Source: Cristatella mucedo
Lineage: Eukaryota > Bryozoa > Phylactolaemata > Cristatellidae
Length of the DNA stretch: 47,500 nucleotides
Assembly (NCBI GenBank): GCA_009760855.2
Contig: WPIO01000049.1
Span: 1,807,501 to 1,855,000, forward strand
Direction of reading: 5' to 3'
The notes under the pieces were generated by a model, which was not told the DNA's origin, made no database searches, and worked only from the letters and a program-made list of their open reading frames with translations. Positions 9,820 through 20,437 of the stretch are shown here, one piece after another. The translations under genes and the position numbers were made by a program. Each line of letters begins with the position of its first letter. The stretch's first letter is position 1.

Positions 9820-11829
9820 CTATTCCTGCCCTGGTACGAGGCGCAAGTCGGACACGTGGCGACGTACACCGTCGATCTCGATTCCCACGCCCTGCCCCTC
9901 ATTTGTTACCGTGCCCTCGGGCCACTCGGTCGTACAACGAGCGCCGGCAGGCTTCACAAAGACTCGCTGGCCGACAGCATATTGAGCAGTCCTCGGGCCC
10001 TGATCTGTCTGTGCTCTGAAGAGGGGGCTTTTCCACTCATAGGAGAACAGCCTTCTGCAGGGCACCGATTCCTCGTGCAACCCGGCTGTTGGCGAGATGT
10101 TGTACCAATACACCATCATCAGGACGTTCTTGCCCGTGCGAGCCGCCATTCCCTTGATGGTCCTGTGGTTTCGCTCAACGATGCCGTTGCCGGAGGGTTT
10201 ATAGGTGCAACGGTATATGGGCTCCACGCCCCAACGGTCGCAAAGACCGCGAAGAGCTGTTGAGCGAAAGCTCGCACCGTTGTCCATGAGCAGCTGCTGC
10301 GGAGGGCCACGCTCCCTAAAAATTTCGCCCAGATTTTGCACCAAAGAGTTTCCTCCCTCGTCGGGTATTCGCCTCCAAATAGCGAAACGGCTTGGTCCAC
10401 AATCTACCACGGTCAGATATTTTTGGCCCTTGAAATGCGTTACGTCGCAGGCCAGGCGCTGCCAATTCTCGCTTACATCCAGCACGCCTGCACTCCATGC
10501 GACTGGTGCAGGATTGATCGACTTGCAACGAGGGCAAGCCTTCACGACGGCTTCGACGTCCTTCCGCCGGATAGTAGCTTTCGGGTGGCACATTCTGGCA
10601 AGGTACAGTGTCCTGTCAACTCCAAAGTGGTGAAGGCTGTGGAAACTCTTTAGGTCGACGCCGACCGCCGGCGAAGACGCCTGCTTTGGAACAGCGAGAC
10701 AGCTTTCATTCGCCCTCATCCATTTCTGAGAGACGCGGGTCAGCTGGTCGGCTTTATTGTTGGATGATCGCACTAGGACTACGGAAGCCTTCAGTCCACA
10801 CTCTGACACCGTGTCGGCTATCAGTGCTAGCCTGCGTTTGATAAGCGCCTCTCCCATGCCGTGGGCTCGTACAGGCTTATCTCCAACCAGCAGTGGCTGT
10901 AGCCATCCGTGAACGATTGCTGAATCTGTCCGAATCTCCACCTGCCGTAATGACCAAGCAATGGCCAGATTGAGGCCCTTGATGATAGCCTCCAGCTCCG
11001 CAAGATTGATGTGGGCTACGTCGTCAGCTTTTCGCAGCCAGGAGGCATCCTCGACGATTCTTCCTCCTATATCCAGGCATGTGCCGATAGCAAGGCTGCT
11101 GGCATCACACCAGAGGATGCCACTACCCAGATTCGGCACATTCCAAATGCCTGAAACTGGATCGTCGGCATGCAATCGCTGCATCAACTCACCCGCCATG
11201 GCTATGACATTTTCACCAACGACTGAGTCCCAACCGACGTCGCCAGCAGCTCGCTTTAGGTAACTGCAGGCCGGGCGAAGCCAGCCTGCGATTGGGAAAT
11301 GCCCGATCAGCTGCCGGCACCACGAAAACAGCTGGCGCCGCGATGGGGCGTTAGGCAATGCGCTCACCACGTTATCGCGGCGCCAACGAAGCTCCTCACC
11401 TTCCTTCGGCCTGCATACGCGAAGGTCAAGGACCATTCCGCCAGCGAGGCTTTCTGGCGGCTTAGCCTTCAAACCAAATGTTCGTAGCAAGTCGATTACC
11501 TCACCATTCGAGACGACGCTGTTATTGACAACAATATCGTCGACAAACGAATCGGTACCAGTACGAACTCGCTCATCCATGGACAAGACCTTTGTCAGAA
11601 TCGCGGTCATTATTTTCGTGGCGACATTAGGTCCGAAACCTAGTCGTGTGAGGCAGTACCGACGGCCTTTGTACTCCACGACCTGATATTGCCAGAGAGC
11701 GGGATCAACATGCACCTGCAAGTATGCTTTTCGCAGGTCAATTATGCTCACGCTCTCGCCCAGCCGTCGCCACGCTCTGAGCTTGGTGCTACACACATCA
11801 CCACCAGCCGTGTGACTCGAGATAAACTG
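9820..11829 (-). pseudogene. pol: Pol part 2: RT core, RNase H, integrase (separated by a frameshift)
   Basis: About 670 open codons in the frame next to part 1. The RT core has SIIDLRKAYLQV and the catalytic box FVDD, with F in place of the usual Y. RNase H shows WCDASS, the E of LAELEA, RTDSA and the closing NNKADQLTR. Integrase has the HHCC zinc finger (HHFGVDRT to CPRC) and a D,D-35-E core (DVTHFKG, LMDNGAS, GIVERNHR). A basic C-terminal module ends at VPGQE. All key catalytic residues are present; the single upstream frameshift is the only visible defect, and a sequencing error cannot be excluded. Confidence 0.9.
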
Positions 11830-12595
11830 ATTTAAGTTCTCGGTAGTCCATCACGGGCCTCACTTTGCCCTTACTTGCCTGTACGACGGCCATTAGAGGG
11901 ATCAGGCCACCACAATGACCAGCGAACAGCTGCAACCAGCCTTCCTTGATCCACTCTTCCACCTCCTTTTCGTAGTCGGCACGAATTTCCTCTCCCACAT
12001 GATATGAAGCGATATGGTTCGTCAATTGGGGGACGACACAACGATTCGTCCACTCCCACTTGACTGACCAGCGCCCCTGATAAAATACTGCCTTGAAGTC
12101 CTTGTCATCAATCAGAACGTCAGCGGCCGACGATGCTACAGCACGTTTGACACTAGGAGACGCCACTACTGCTGCCTCGGAACGGTGTGCTGGCTCTGGA
12201 ACTCCCCTTTGGCACATGAACTCAACTTGACCAGCGGAAGGACCGATAATCACGCCGCCTAGGAGTTCAATGGCATCCATACCGAGTAGTAACCCGAAAC
12301 CAGGAAGAGCGTCTGACACAAGGCAGTCCAGCACTATGGTTCGTCCGCAGAGGGCTACCGTAGCGACGCACGTGGACTTGCAGACAGCCGTGGCTCCATT
12401 CATCATCACGACTTCCTCGCACGCTCGCCTCACCCTCGCAGGGTCCGCAAGCGTCGCCGAAATGATGGACCTCGAGCACCCAGTATCCACGAGCGCAGAC
12501 GCCTCGGAGTTTTCGATGAGGATACGTACCGAAGGAAGGCGCGCCATAACGGAGGGGAAAGCACCGGCGCAGTAATGCGTGCTCTCCCCTACTCG
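11798..12595 (-). CDS. pol: Pol part 1: aspartic protease and start of reverse transcriptase
   Basis: Read in the -1 frame after the slip site at 12601-12595. The protease has the active-site motif ALVDTGCSRS and the flap-end motif LLLGMDAI. Then comes the RT entry region, with GKVRPVMDYREL. The frame closes at 11798 because of an extra A in the run at 11831-11833. The internal ATG at 12547 could start translation, but the frameshift signal makes Gag-Pol fusion more likely. Confidence 0.88.
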   Translation of the reverse strand, partial: RVGESTHYCAGAFPSVMARLPSVRILIENSEASALVDTGCSRSIISATLADPARVRRACEEVVMMNGATAVCKSTCVATVALCGRTIVLDCLVSDALPGFGLLLGMDAIELLGGVIIGPSAGQVEFMCQRGVPEPAHRSEAAVVASPSVKRAVASSAADVLIDDKDFKAVFYQGRWSVKWEWTNRCVVPQLTNHIASYHVGEEIRADYEKEVEEWIKEGWLQLFAGHCGGLIPLMAVVQASKGKVRPVMDYRELKSVYLESHGWW

Positions 12596-12601
12596 TTTTT
12601 T
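12554..12601 (-). promoter_or_regulatory. -1 ribosomal frameshift signal at the gag/pol junction
   Basis: The slippery heptamer A-AAA-AAC (12601-12595) is in the gag frame. Five bases later an 11-bp hairpin starts: GGGGAGAGCAC (12589-12579), a 14-base loop, then GTGCTTTCCCC (12564-12554), with one G-U pair. The hairpin begins at the last base of the gag stop. Slipping back one base enters the protease frame, which is open from there. Confidence 0.88.
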
Positions 12602-13320
12602 GGCCAGTTTGGTACGAAGGCCCGATCCGAGCAGTTAGCAGCGAGATGTTGAATGCTCCCACAGACGTAACAGTGCCTCCCGCGACCACGGCGCGCCGCT
12701 TTAGAAGGACAATCACGGCGTAAGTGCCAGATCGCCTTGCATAGGAAACACACAACATCTCTGTTATTCGGTGCCTGGGGAGGCCATCCCGAACGAGAAC
12801 CGGATGCGAAGCAACTTTCTGCCGCCTTCGGAATGCTGACGCTTGCCTTCACTATGACCCGAGCCTTCTCCACAAGAACATCCGCAGGCATTTCCGCGAG
12901 GTTGCATGAGGCTTGGAGGTGCCTCTTTGCGGCCTCCAGCAGCCCAGCAACAAAGGCGCATTTGACAAAATCACCGGCCACCAGCCTAGCCAACCGATTT
13001 AAGTCCGCCCAAAAGCCATCCACATTTTCACCTTCAGCAAGGCGACGCGAGGTGAATTCCTCGTAGGCATCGAAGCGATTCGGCGAGAATGCTGCCAGCA
13101 GCGCTTTTCTTACCGTGGCGTAGTCTTCCTTAGCCGCCTCGGGGACGCCATCGTATACGGCGTATGCCACACGTGCTAGGAATAGCGGCAGGAAATTTTG
13201 CAATTCATCAACCCCTTGCATCTTGGCCAATCTTTCGAACCGATTTAGCCATTCAGTGAAGTCTCCGCTGCCGTCGAATTGCGAAATTTTTCCTTCCATC
13301 AGTTGTACTTTCAGACTCAT
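12589..13320 (-). CDS. gag: Retrotransposon Gag (capsid and nucleocapsid)
   Basis: 243 residues from the ATG at 13320, 41 bases inside the 5' LTR. The N-terminal half resembles gypsy-type capsid, with FDGSGDFTEWLNRFERL near the start. Two zinc knuckles follow: C-X2-C-X4-H-X4-C beginning CFLC, and a second beginning CYVC. Gag would package the element RNA in cytoplasmic particles. The stop codon sits two codons after an A-AAA-AAC slippery heptamer, so pol is made by -1 frameshifting. Confidence 0.9.
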   Translation of the reverse strand: MSLKVQLMEGKISQFDGSGDFTEWLNRFERLAKMQGVDELQNFLPLFLARVAYAVYDGVPEAAKEDYATVRKALLAAFSPNRFDAYEEFTSRRLAEGENVDGFWADLNRLARLVAGDFVKCAFVAGLLEAAKRHLQASCNLAEMPADVLVEKARVIVKASVSIPKAAESCFASGSRSGWPPQAPNNRDVVCFLCKAIWHLRRDCPSKAARRGRGRHCYVCGSIQHLAANCSDRAFVPNWPKNE

Positions 13321-13361
13321 CTTTATACAGACCACACAGTCGCTCCCGCCGAGAAATAGCT

Positions 13362-13695
13362 TGTAGTTTGGTTCCACAGCAGAGAGCCAGCCGATGCCCA
13401 ACACCGACAGTTTATTCCCAGCACACGGAGCCCAAGAGCGCACGGCTTCCCTCAGCCCCTGCCCTCACACGACTCCCCTCCCCTGGTCGACTCCGATGAC
13501 TCATCGACCACAACTGTGCACCGGCCGACCCTGATGGTGAATCCACCATCTGGCCACCAGCTGGTTACCGGCCTGTGTCCATACTACATCACAGGCGGAC
13601 CACAGCTGTGCACCGGCCTCTCTCGGTGGTGCTTCTAACAGCTCACCAGTAGTTTATCAGAGGAGCCTGCATACGATACATACATACGAACTACA
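13362..13695 (-). repeat. 5' LTR of the gypsy-type element (334 bp)
   Basis: It is upstream in the sense of transcription. Ends are TGTAG/CTACA. It matches the other LTR except for about four base changes and lacks the second copy of a 79-bp unit found there. Confidence 0.93.
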
Positions 13696-13748
13696 GGAAG
13701 CATAAGAAGGCAGCCTTTGACCTCGGAGTCCGGTACACGTGACCTCTG

Positions 13749-14166
13749 GTTAGTGGCGGAGCCTGGTCATACAGCAACATCAGCTCTGCCATGCACGAAG
13801 TGCTCATAGCAAGCTGTTCAACATGGTCGCAAGCGTAAGTTTATATGTACGTTAAGTAAACTTATTTTTAGCTATTATTTTCTTTGAGGGTTTAGAGTTT
13901 AGATTTAATGGTTGTATGTATCGGGTTTACTGCTTATGGTTGGTATACTGGTTAGATTTTGTATTTTTTGGAGGTTTGAGTTTAGGTCTTAGGGTTTAGT
14001 ATTTAGGTATTAGAGAGAAACTTTAAATGGAAAATACAACTAGAAACGTGTTTGTTTAACGTAAATATTTAAGCATGCGCCGACGACCACGTTGAACAGC
14101 CTGCTATGAGCACGGAGCTCATAGCGGATCTGACGTTGCTGCATGAACGAATGGCGCCGCATTAGC
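13749..14166. mobile_element. MITE-like element, copy 2
   Basis: Left end TTAGTGGCGG and right end CCGCATTAGC; the left 100 bases reappear inverted at right (GTGCTCATAGCAAGCTGTTC against GTGCTCATAGCAGGCTGTTC). The middle has GGGTTTAG-type motifs shared with copies 1 and 3. It starts 54 bases from the gypsy element but is a separate insertion. Confidence 0.7.
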
Positions 14167-14649
14167 TATGGAGCGGAGGGGGCGCGCGGCGCCGCGGCGG
14201 GGGCATTGTTTCCTCTTGAGCTGGGACCGGGGGAGGGGGCAGCGATCTGGCACGCACTTATATCGGACCAGGGCAAGAGCTCGACCAGGCGCGGCGATAT
14301 GGCAGTTACATGGCGTGGGATTTTTGTTGGCTCATTTGATTTTAAAAACTTAGCCACGTTCGGATTCATTACGCTGACGATTGCTGGAGCCGCCGGGCGT
14401 CCATCACCTCAACGATGCCATTGTTTCATATACCGAGAAGGATGTGCACGTAGCTACTGCAGTCACACACTACGGCATCAAGTCCTACTTATATTCGATG
14501 AGAAACTGCCGAACGTGTATGGAATAAGCACTACGATTATGAGCAATAATTACTTGTCATCGCTTGCGGGTCTTGCCCCTGCAAGAAAATTTCGTCTCCG
14601 CTTCTGCCTCTAAAAAAGTTTTATCTGATTTGACAGCCTCATTTATATA
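14167..14649. other. No gene recognised
   Basis: A GC-rich first half with a 156-codon open frame (14143-14613) that has no recognisable motif and starts inside the MITE. Confidence 0.55.
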
Positions 14650-14815
14650 TCGGCAGAAGAGCCTTAATTGCTGTCACCACCGCTTGCAGTGAGCGATACA
14701 GAACCGCCCACTGCAGGACTAGAACCCACGACCCCTGGGCCTTTAAGAGCGAGCGCCACGACCTCTGGGCCACGACCTCTAGTCGGTATTTGGAAGATGG
14801 ACCGAAAGTCCGGCC
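14650..14815 (-). mobile_element. SINE family 2 copy
   Basis: Minus: GGGTTCTAGTCCTGCAGTGG, then a body with AAGCGGTGGTGACAGC and end AAGGCTCTTCTGCC. CCACGACC occurs more than once in the head. Confidence 0.7.
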
Positions 14816-14844
14816 GGCGAGTGCCGAGCCATTGACTTGTTTGT

Positions 14845-16195
14845 TATAATAATAATAATAATAATTCACTTGATAAAGCGCCCTCAGAGAACTTAATCTC
14901 TCTCTAGGCGCTTTACATTTGCTGTAAAGTGAAATGCAATCGAATGGTAAGTAAAATCATGCTTGAAAAACAAACGAAATGAATAATATGGTTAGGGGTG
15001 ACATGCACAGGGTCAGCATGCAAATGTGGTTAGTGGCAGCATGCACAGTGTCAGCACGCATGAGCACATCAAGGACGAATCGCAGGGACCCACTATATGC
15101 TGTCCTAAATAGGTGTGTTTCTAAGTTCCTTTTAAATGTGGTCAGGTCAGGGGATGTTCTGATGCAGGTCGGGAGGCAGTTCCAGGCTTTGGGAGCATAT
15201 GAACTAAATGCACGGTCTCCAAAGGATTTAAGGTTTGTATGAGGTATTTCTAGACTGTTGGATTCCGAAAAGCGGGTGCTACGATGCTTGGCCTGATGGG
15301 GGAGTATGTCGGAGAGATAGGCTGGAGCCATAGAATGAAGGGACCTAAAAGTGAGCGACAAAACCTTGAAGTCAATCCGTTGCTTGACTGGTAGCCAGTG
15401 CAGGTCGGCGAGAAGTGGAGTAATTTGGCAACTGCGAAACTCACGACAGACAAGCCTAGCTGCACAGAGTTTTGCACCAGCTGCAATCGCCTGATCGCAC
15501 ATGCTGGGAAGCCAGTAAGCAGTGAGTTGCAGAAGTCGAGACGAGATGTCACGAATGCATGGACCAACTTGGACGTGGTATCCTTATCTAAACAAGCCCG
15601 AATTTTAGCAATATAATGAAGCTGAAAATAGGCGGATTTGACTGTGGAGCTGATATGGTCGTCTAACGAGAGGTCGCTTTGGAATATGACACCTAGATTT
15701 CGAGCCGATTCAACTGGAGATATGCTGGCAGAGCCAATTTTGAGAGTCAGCCTTTCCAATCTCTGGATCACACTGGGTTTGCCCATAACTAGTAAGTTAG
15801 TTTTATCATCGTTAAGTTTTAGAAAATTTGCTGCCATCCATGTGCGGATGTCATCAATGCATGCAGCTAGTGAGTTTAGAGAATTTGAGGTGCTCAAAGG
15901 CTGGGAGGGATCAAAGCAAAGGTACAACTGAGTGTCATCCGCATAGAAGTGAAAGCCTAGATTGTGCTTGGCAATCACATCAGCAAGAGGCAGAGTATAA
16001 ATCGTGAAAAGAACCGGACCTAGCACTGAGCCCTGAGGTACTCCATATTTCAGAGGTACTTCAGATGATCTTTGTCCATTCACGTCAATACTCTGGAGTC
16101 TCCCACTGAGATAGGACCTGAACCACTGCAGAGCAGTGCCAGTGATGCCCAGGCGAGATGAGAGGCGCTCTAGAAGAACTTTGTGTCGTCAAGTC
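14845..16195 (-). mobile_element. L2-like LINE, 5'-truncated, RT and C-terminal region
   Basis: The largest L2 copy. Sense is minus. The RT part (16083-15500) contains the motifs YGVPQGSVLGPVLF and YADDTQLYL, then the typical C-terminal region (TSRLDFCNSLL, DLHWLPVKQRIDF, APKAWNCLPT). The frame breaks near 15465 through a 2-base insertion. The 3' end has the hairpin tail and an ATT microsatellite. The endonuclease and ORF1 are missing. Confidence 0.92.
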
Positions 16196-16869
16196 TTTTA
16201 GCCGCCACCGACTGCGATGTCGGTCGCATGCGATCGACGCGCATCGACTTAGCCGAAGCGTCGCTTTGTCGCGTGGTTCATGCGGATCGTTGCGTCATGG
16301 ATTTTAAACTTCGGTGCACGCACCGTGCGCCGCTCGGAGGATAAAGGGGCGTGGCGCTACGAACTTTTCGCTCTGCTTTCTTGTAGATCTTCCAGAGCTG
16401 CCTGGCGGCCATGCTGCTTCTCAACTCGGCATCTGCCACGATCACGCACGGTCAGGCTAAAGCCGCGATAGCTTGACAGCTGACGCACGTTCTCTAGCGG
16501 CCACCTATCGCGGCACCGCCCGGTTTAAGCTTGCCAGAATAGACAAACTTCGAGCGGTCTTCGACTAGCCTGACCTCATCAACGAAGATTTACGTTCTCG
16601 ACTTTTTCGAAAATAGTAGAGCTGCTTAGCAGTGCTTGAGCGCGATGTCCCTTGTGGCTAACGGAAAGCAACCTATGAGCACTGCTTAGAACTGCAGTTC
16701 CATGGCTTTAGCTGCTCTGCTCGGCCGTTCGTGCATTGGCTACCGATACGGTAGGGAGGTGACGCACGGAGCGATGCACCAAGTGAGCTGGAAGTCAACA
16801 CGTCACGTAACGGTAGTCACTGAACAGGACTCGAGAATAAACACAATCGCACAATCAGTTTGGCTTGTT
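16196..16869. other. No gene recognised
   Basis: Unique-looking sequence between two L2 copies; only short open frames. Confidence 0.6.
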
Positions 16870-17600
16870 CAGACCATTTCTAAATTGGTCAATGCATTTG
16901 TGACATCACGTTTTGACTTCTGCAACTCACTGCTAGCTGGTATACCGGCCGGTCTACTAAAGCGCTTACAGCTTTCGCGAAACGGTGCAGCTAGGCTTGT
17001 CTGTCGTGAGCGTTGCAGTTGCCCACGTCAGACCACTTCACGCAGACCTGCTCTGGCTCCCAGTCAAGCAACGCAACGAATTTAAGGTTTTGTCACACAC
17101 TTTCAGGTCCTTTCGTTCTTTGGCTCCAGCCTACCTATCAGATCTACTCACCACGAGGCTAAGCATCGCACCACCGATTTTCGGAATCTAATTGTTTACC
17201 TATGCATCGTACGCCCCTACGCACTTCAAATCATTTGGAGACCGCGCCTTTAGTTCGTATGCTCCCAAAGCCTGGAACTCACTTTTGGCTTGCGTCACGA
17301 CATCCACTCACTTGACCGAATTTACAAAGAAACAAAAACGCATTTATTTATCACAGCATTTAGCGGGTCCTTGTGATTCTTTCTTTATGTGCTTATATGT
17401 GCTGACACGGTGCACGCTGTTACTAACCATACTTGCACGCCGATCCTGTGCAGGTCACCCCTAACCATGTTATTCTTGTTGTTTATTGAGCATGCTACCA
17501 TTAACCATTTGATCGTGCTTCCTTTGCAGCAAATGTAATGTGCCCAGAAAGAGATTTAGTTCTCTGAGGGCACTACATCCTACGTATGTATGTATGTATG
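16870..17600 (+). mobile_element. Diverged L2-like LINE fragment
   Basis: Recognisable but frame-shifted C-terminal region (VTSRFDFCNSLLAG, ADLLWLPVKQRN, KSFGDRAFSSYAPKAWNSLL) and a 3' tail with CAG..GGGCAC pairing in the hairpin. Older than the other copies. Confidence 0.82.
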
Positions 17601-17736
17601 TATTATTAATATTGTTGTTGTAACAGACCAGGGGGTAGCCTTTTACCGCTTGACCTCACCTGCTCAGTTATGCCCGACCCAAGCCACGTGGCTCTCTCGG
17701 CATTAGCGTCGGAAGGATGATAGTCCGATTTTAAAA

Positions 17737-18608
<872 letters not shown>

Positions 18609-18909
18609 ATGCAATTATACCGGCGAGTTGGTCTTGAACTTTTCCTATTGCTATGTCTTATAAGCGCCGAGGGAATGTTATCGTTAGTGCCGCGTAAACC
18701 GCCACGAAATATGAACGCATCGACCGTGTGGGATGATTCCCCCCACCAGTATTCACAGTGCCGCTACTTGCCCTCGCCGACGGAGCGTAAAAGCGAACGA
18801 GAGCTACTGAGCAATAGTTAGACAATAGCCATATAATATATTATATAATATATAATGTTATATATAAAACATAAATAATAGTATTATATATGTTATACAT
18901 TATGATATA

Positions 18910-18971
<62 letters not shown>

Positions 18972-20437
18972 CAATAGCAATGACGACGTTCGCGCAATGC
19001 ATCGAAATGGTAGCTAGCTACTAACTCGTCAGAATGAACCGAAACTGACTGAAAAAGCACACACACACATGTATGCACACACGCACACACATGCATGCAC
19101 ACGCGCACGCAAACGCGCGCACACACGGGCGCGCGTGTACAGTTTTCTTGAGCGATTGCGAAAACCTCGGAAACCCTCCTTAAAGTTAGCTAAGATGGCA
19201 GCGGCAACGCCTCGGCCCTGCTCGGGCTCAGTTAGAGACAACGGAAACCCAGCCCATACCAAGTGTCTAGACATGCATCTTTTGCCCCTGAATCGCCCAA
19301 GGCCCTGCTTTACCGCACGCAATGCACGCGACGGCTCTGCACTACCAACACCATCTAGCGTCCGTCATCTGCAGGGGTTGTGCCCAGTCCAGTAGAGGTC
19401 AAAGGGCGATGCTTGCTTCCCAATAGCTACTAAATCCGTCTGAAGAGTTAGCAGACCGCGGGAGTTCGACAAGATATAGCCTCTGATTTTTTGTCATGGA
19501 CCGTAAAAGCGCGTTGGGCTTTGTTTTTTTCTACTAAATTTCTTACCTATTTCATAAAGTCCAAAACGACAGCGTACGCCTATGAGCGTTAGCTATTTGC
19601 GTAGTAATTTTTCTTTCGCACAAAACCTGCAACTGGCTGCCAGTTGCCATCGTGACATCGTCCAGCTGTACGACATTCAAAATGAAGCTTGAACCCACCT
19701 GCTCCATCGGCGTTTCATGTCCTGTACCCACAATACGAGAACTGAAATTGGTGCCTGTTTTACCATTAACTAATTTCTAGGCTTCCTCTTCAAAAGCTAT
19801 GTGAAGTGCCTAGTAAGAGATTCTGTGTTAACTATAGCACTATAGAATGTAAAATTAGTAATATTATCGTGATTATTCCGCAGGCGCTTACAACTGGACT
19901 ATACACACGTACGTCGGGGACACTGTTGAAATTGACTGCCTCCTTAAAAATGGCTCGTCTTGTATAGACGCCGCTGCAGCCGTCGCTTTCTGGCGCCTGC
20001 CTAATGGCGTTGACGTACCTAAAAACACCCGCCGAGACTCGATCGAAGTGTCTGAAGATGGCCTAAAGCTACGCGTACACGATGTCGACGAACTGTCATC
20101 GGGAGTGTACGTTTGCGCGTACTACAACGACAGCGGCAGCATTCGGTACGCGAAGCACGGACTGAACCTGGATGGTCCTCTGTACGACAGCATCATCGAC
20201 AAGTATCGATCGAGCTTCGTCACAGCCGGCAGCGCGGCGAGCGCATTCCTGGCCGTCATGATCATTGGCTCGCTGCTGTTTGTCTACCGCTACCAGGAGA
20301 AGGACGAGCTCGCCTCCTCCTCGTCAGACGAAATGGAACTTCGAACTCGACGCGACAACCTGAGCGGTCAGCGGAACGCCGGCGCGGACATTCCGATAGG
20401 CCGCACCGGAAGTTCCTATCGTCGTCAAAGTCATTAG
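18609..20437 (+). CDS. Ig-domain single-pass membrane protein (two-exon model)
   Basis: Predicted 243-residue type I membrane protein from exon 18609-18786 joined to exon 19884-20437; phases agree (1 base plus GC). The N-terminus has a signal-peptide-like core (VGLELFLLLCLISAEG). One Ig domain follows, with cysteines at 78 and 137, tryptophan at 96 and the DELSSGVYVC signature, plus N-glycosylation sites NWT and NGS. A transmembrane helix spans about 171-194, then an acidic and arginine-rich tail of about 50 residues. Exon 2 is well supported. Exon 1 rests on a GTAAAA donor and the signal peptide, so the true 5' end may differ, for example with an LRR part further upstream that I cannot see. 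The ligand and family are unknown. Confidence 0.6.
18832..18970. repeat. AT-rich tract and TA microsatellite in the Ig-gene intron
   Basis: Degenerate ATATAATATTATATA-like sequence, then about 29 TA units. A CA/GCAC-rich stretch follows at 19058-19132. Confidence 0.92.
19795..19865 (+). mobile_element. Old L2/SINE tail fragment in the Ig-gene intron
   Basis: GAAGTGCCTAGTAAGAGATT, then a degraded end with a TAATATTAT run; resembles the shared L2/SINE tail. Confidence 0.4.
19884..20437 (+). CDS. Ig and transmembrane exon (terminal exon)
   Basis: The acceptor ATTATTCCGCAG is followed by an open frame of 184 codons to the stop at 20437. The domain pattern C...W...YxC is complete within this one exon, followed by membrane helix and tail. 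This part is coding with good confidence whatever the first exon is. Confidence 0.78.

Larger units (their letters stand above)
9152..13695 (-). mobile_element. Ty3/gypsy-type LTR retrotransposon, nearly intact
   Basis: A 4544-bp element with direct LTRs at 9152-9564 and 13362-13695, beginning TGTAG and ending CTACA. A perfect 5-bp target duplication GGAAG lies at 9147-9151 and 13696-13700. Coding is on the minus strand: gag, then protease-RT-RNase H-integrase. No envelope gene or chromodomain is visible. The LTRs differ by about 4 substitutions in 334 shared bases plus one 79-bp unit, so the insertion is recent. Pol is broken by one extra A at 11831-11833; the rest reads open. It appears to lie in an older L2 3' tail. 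Domain order RT-RH-IN excludes Ty1/copia; assignment to gypsy rather than BEL rests on the RT and RNase H motifs. Confidence 0.93.
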
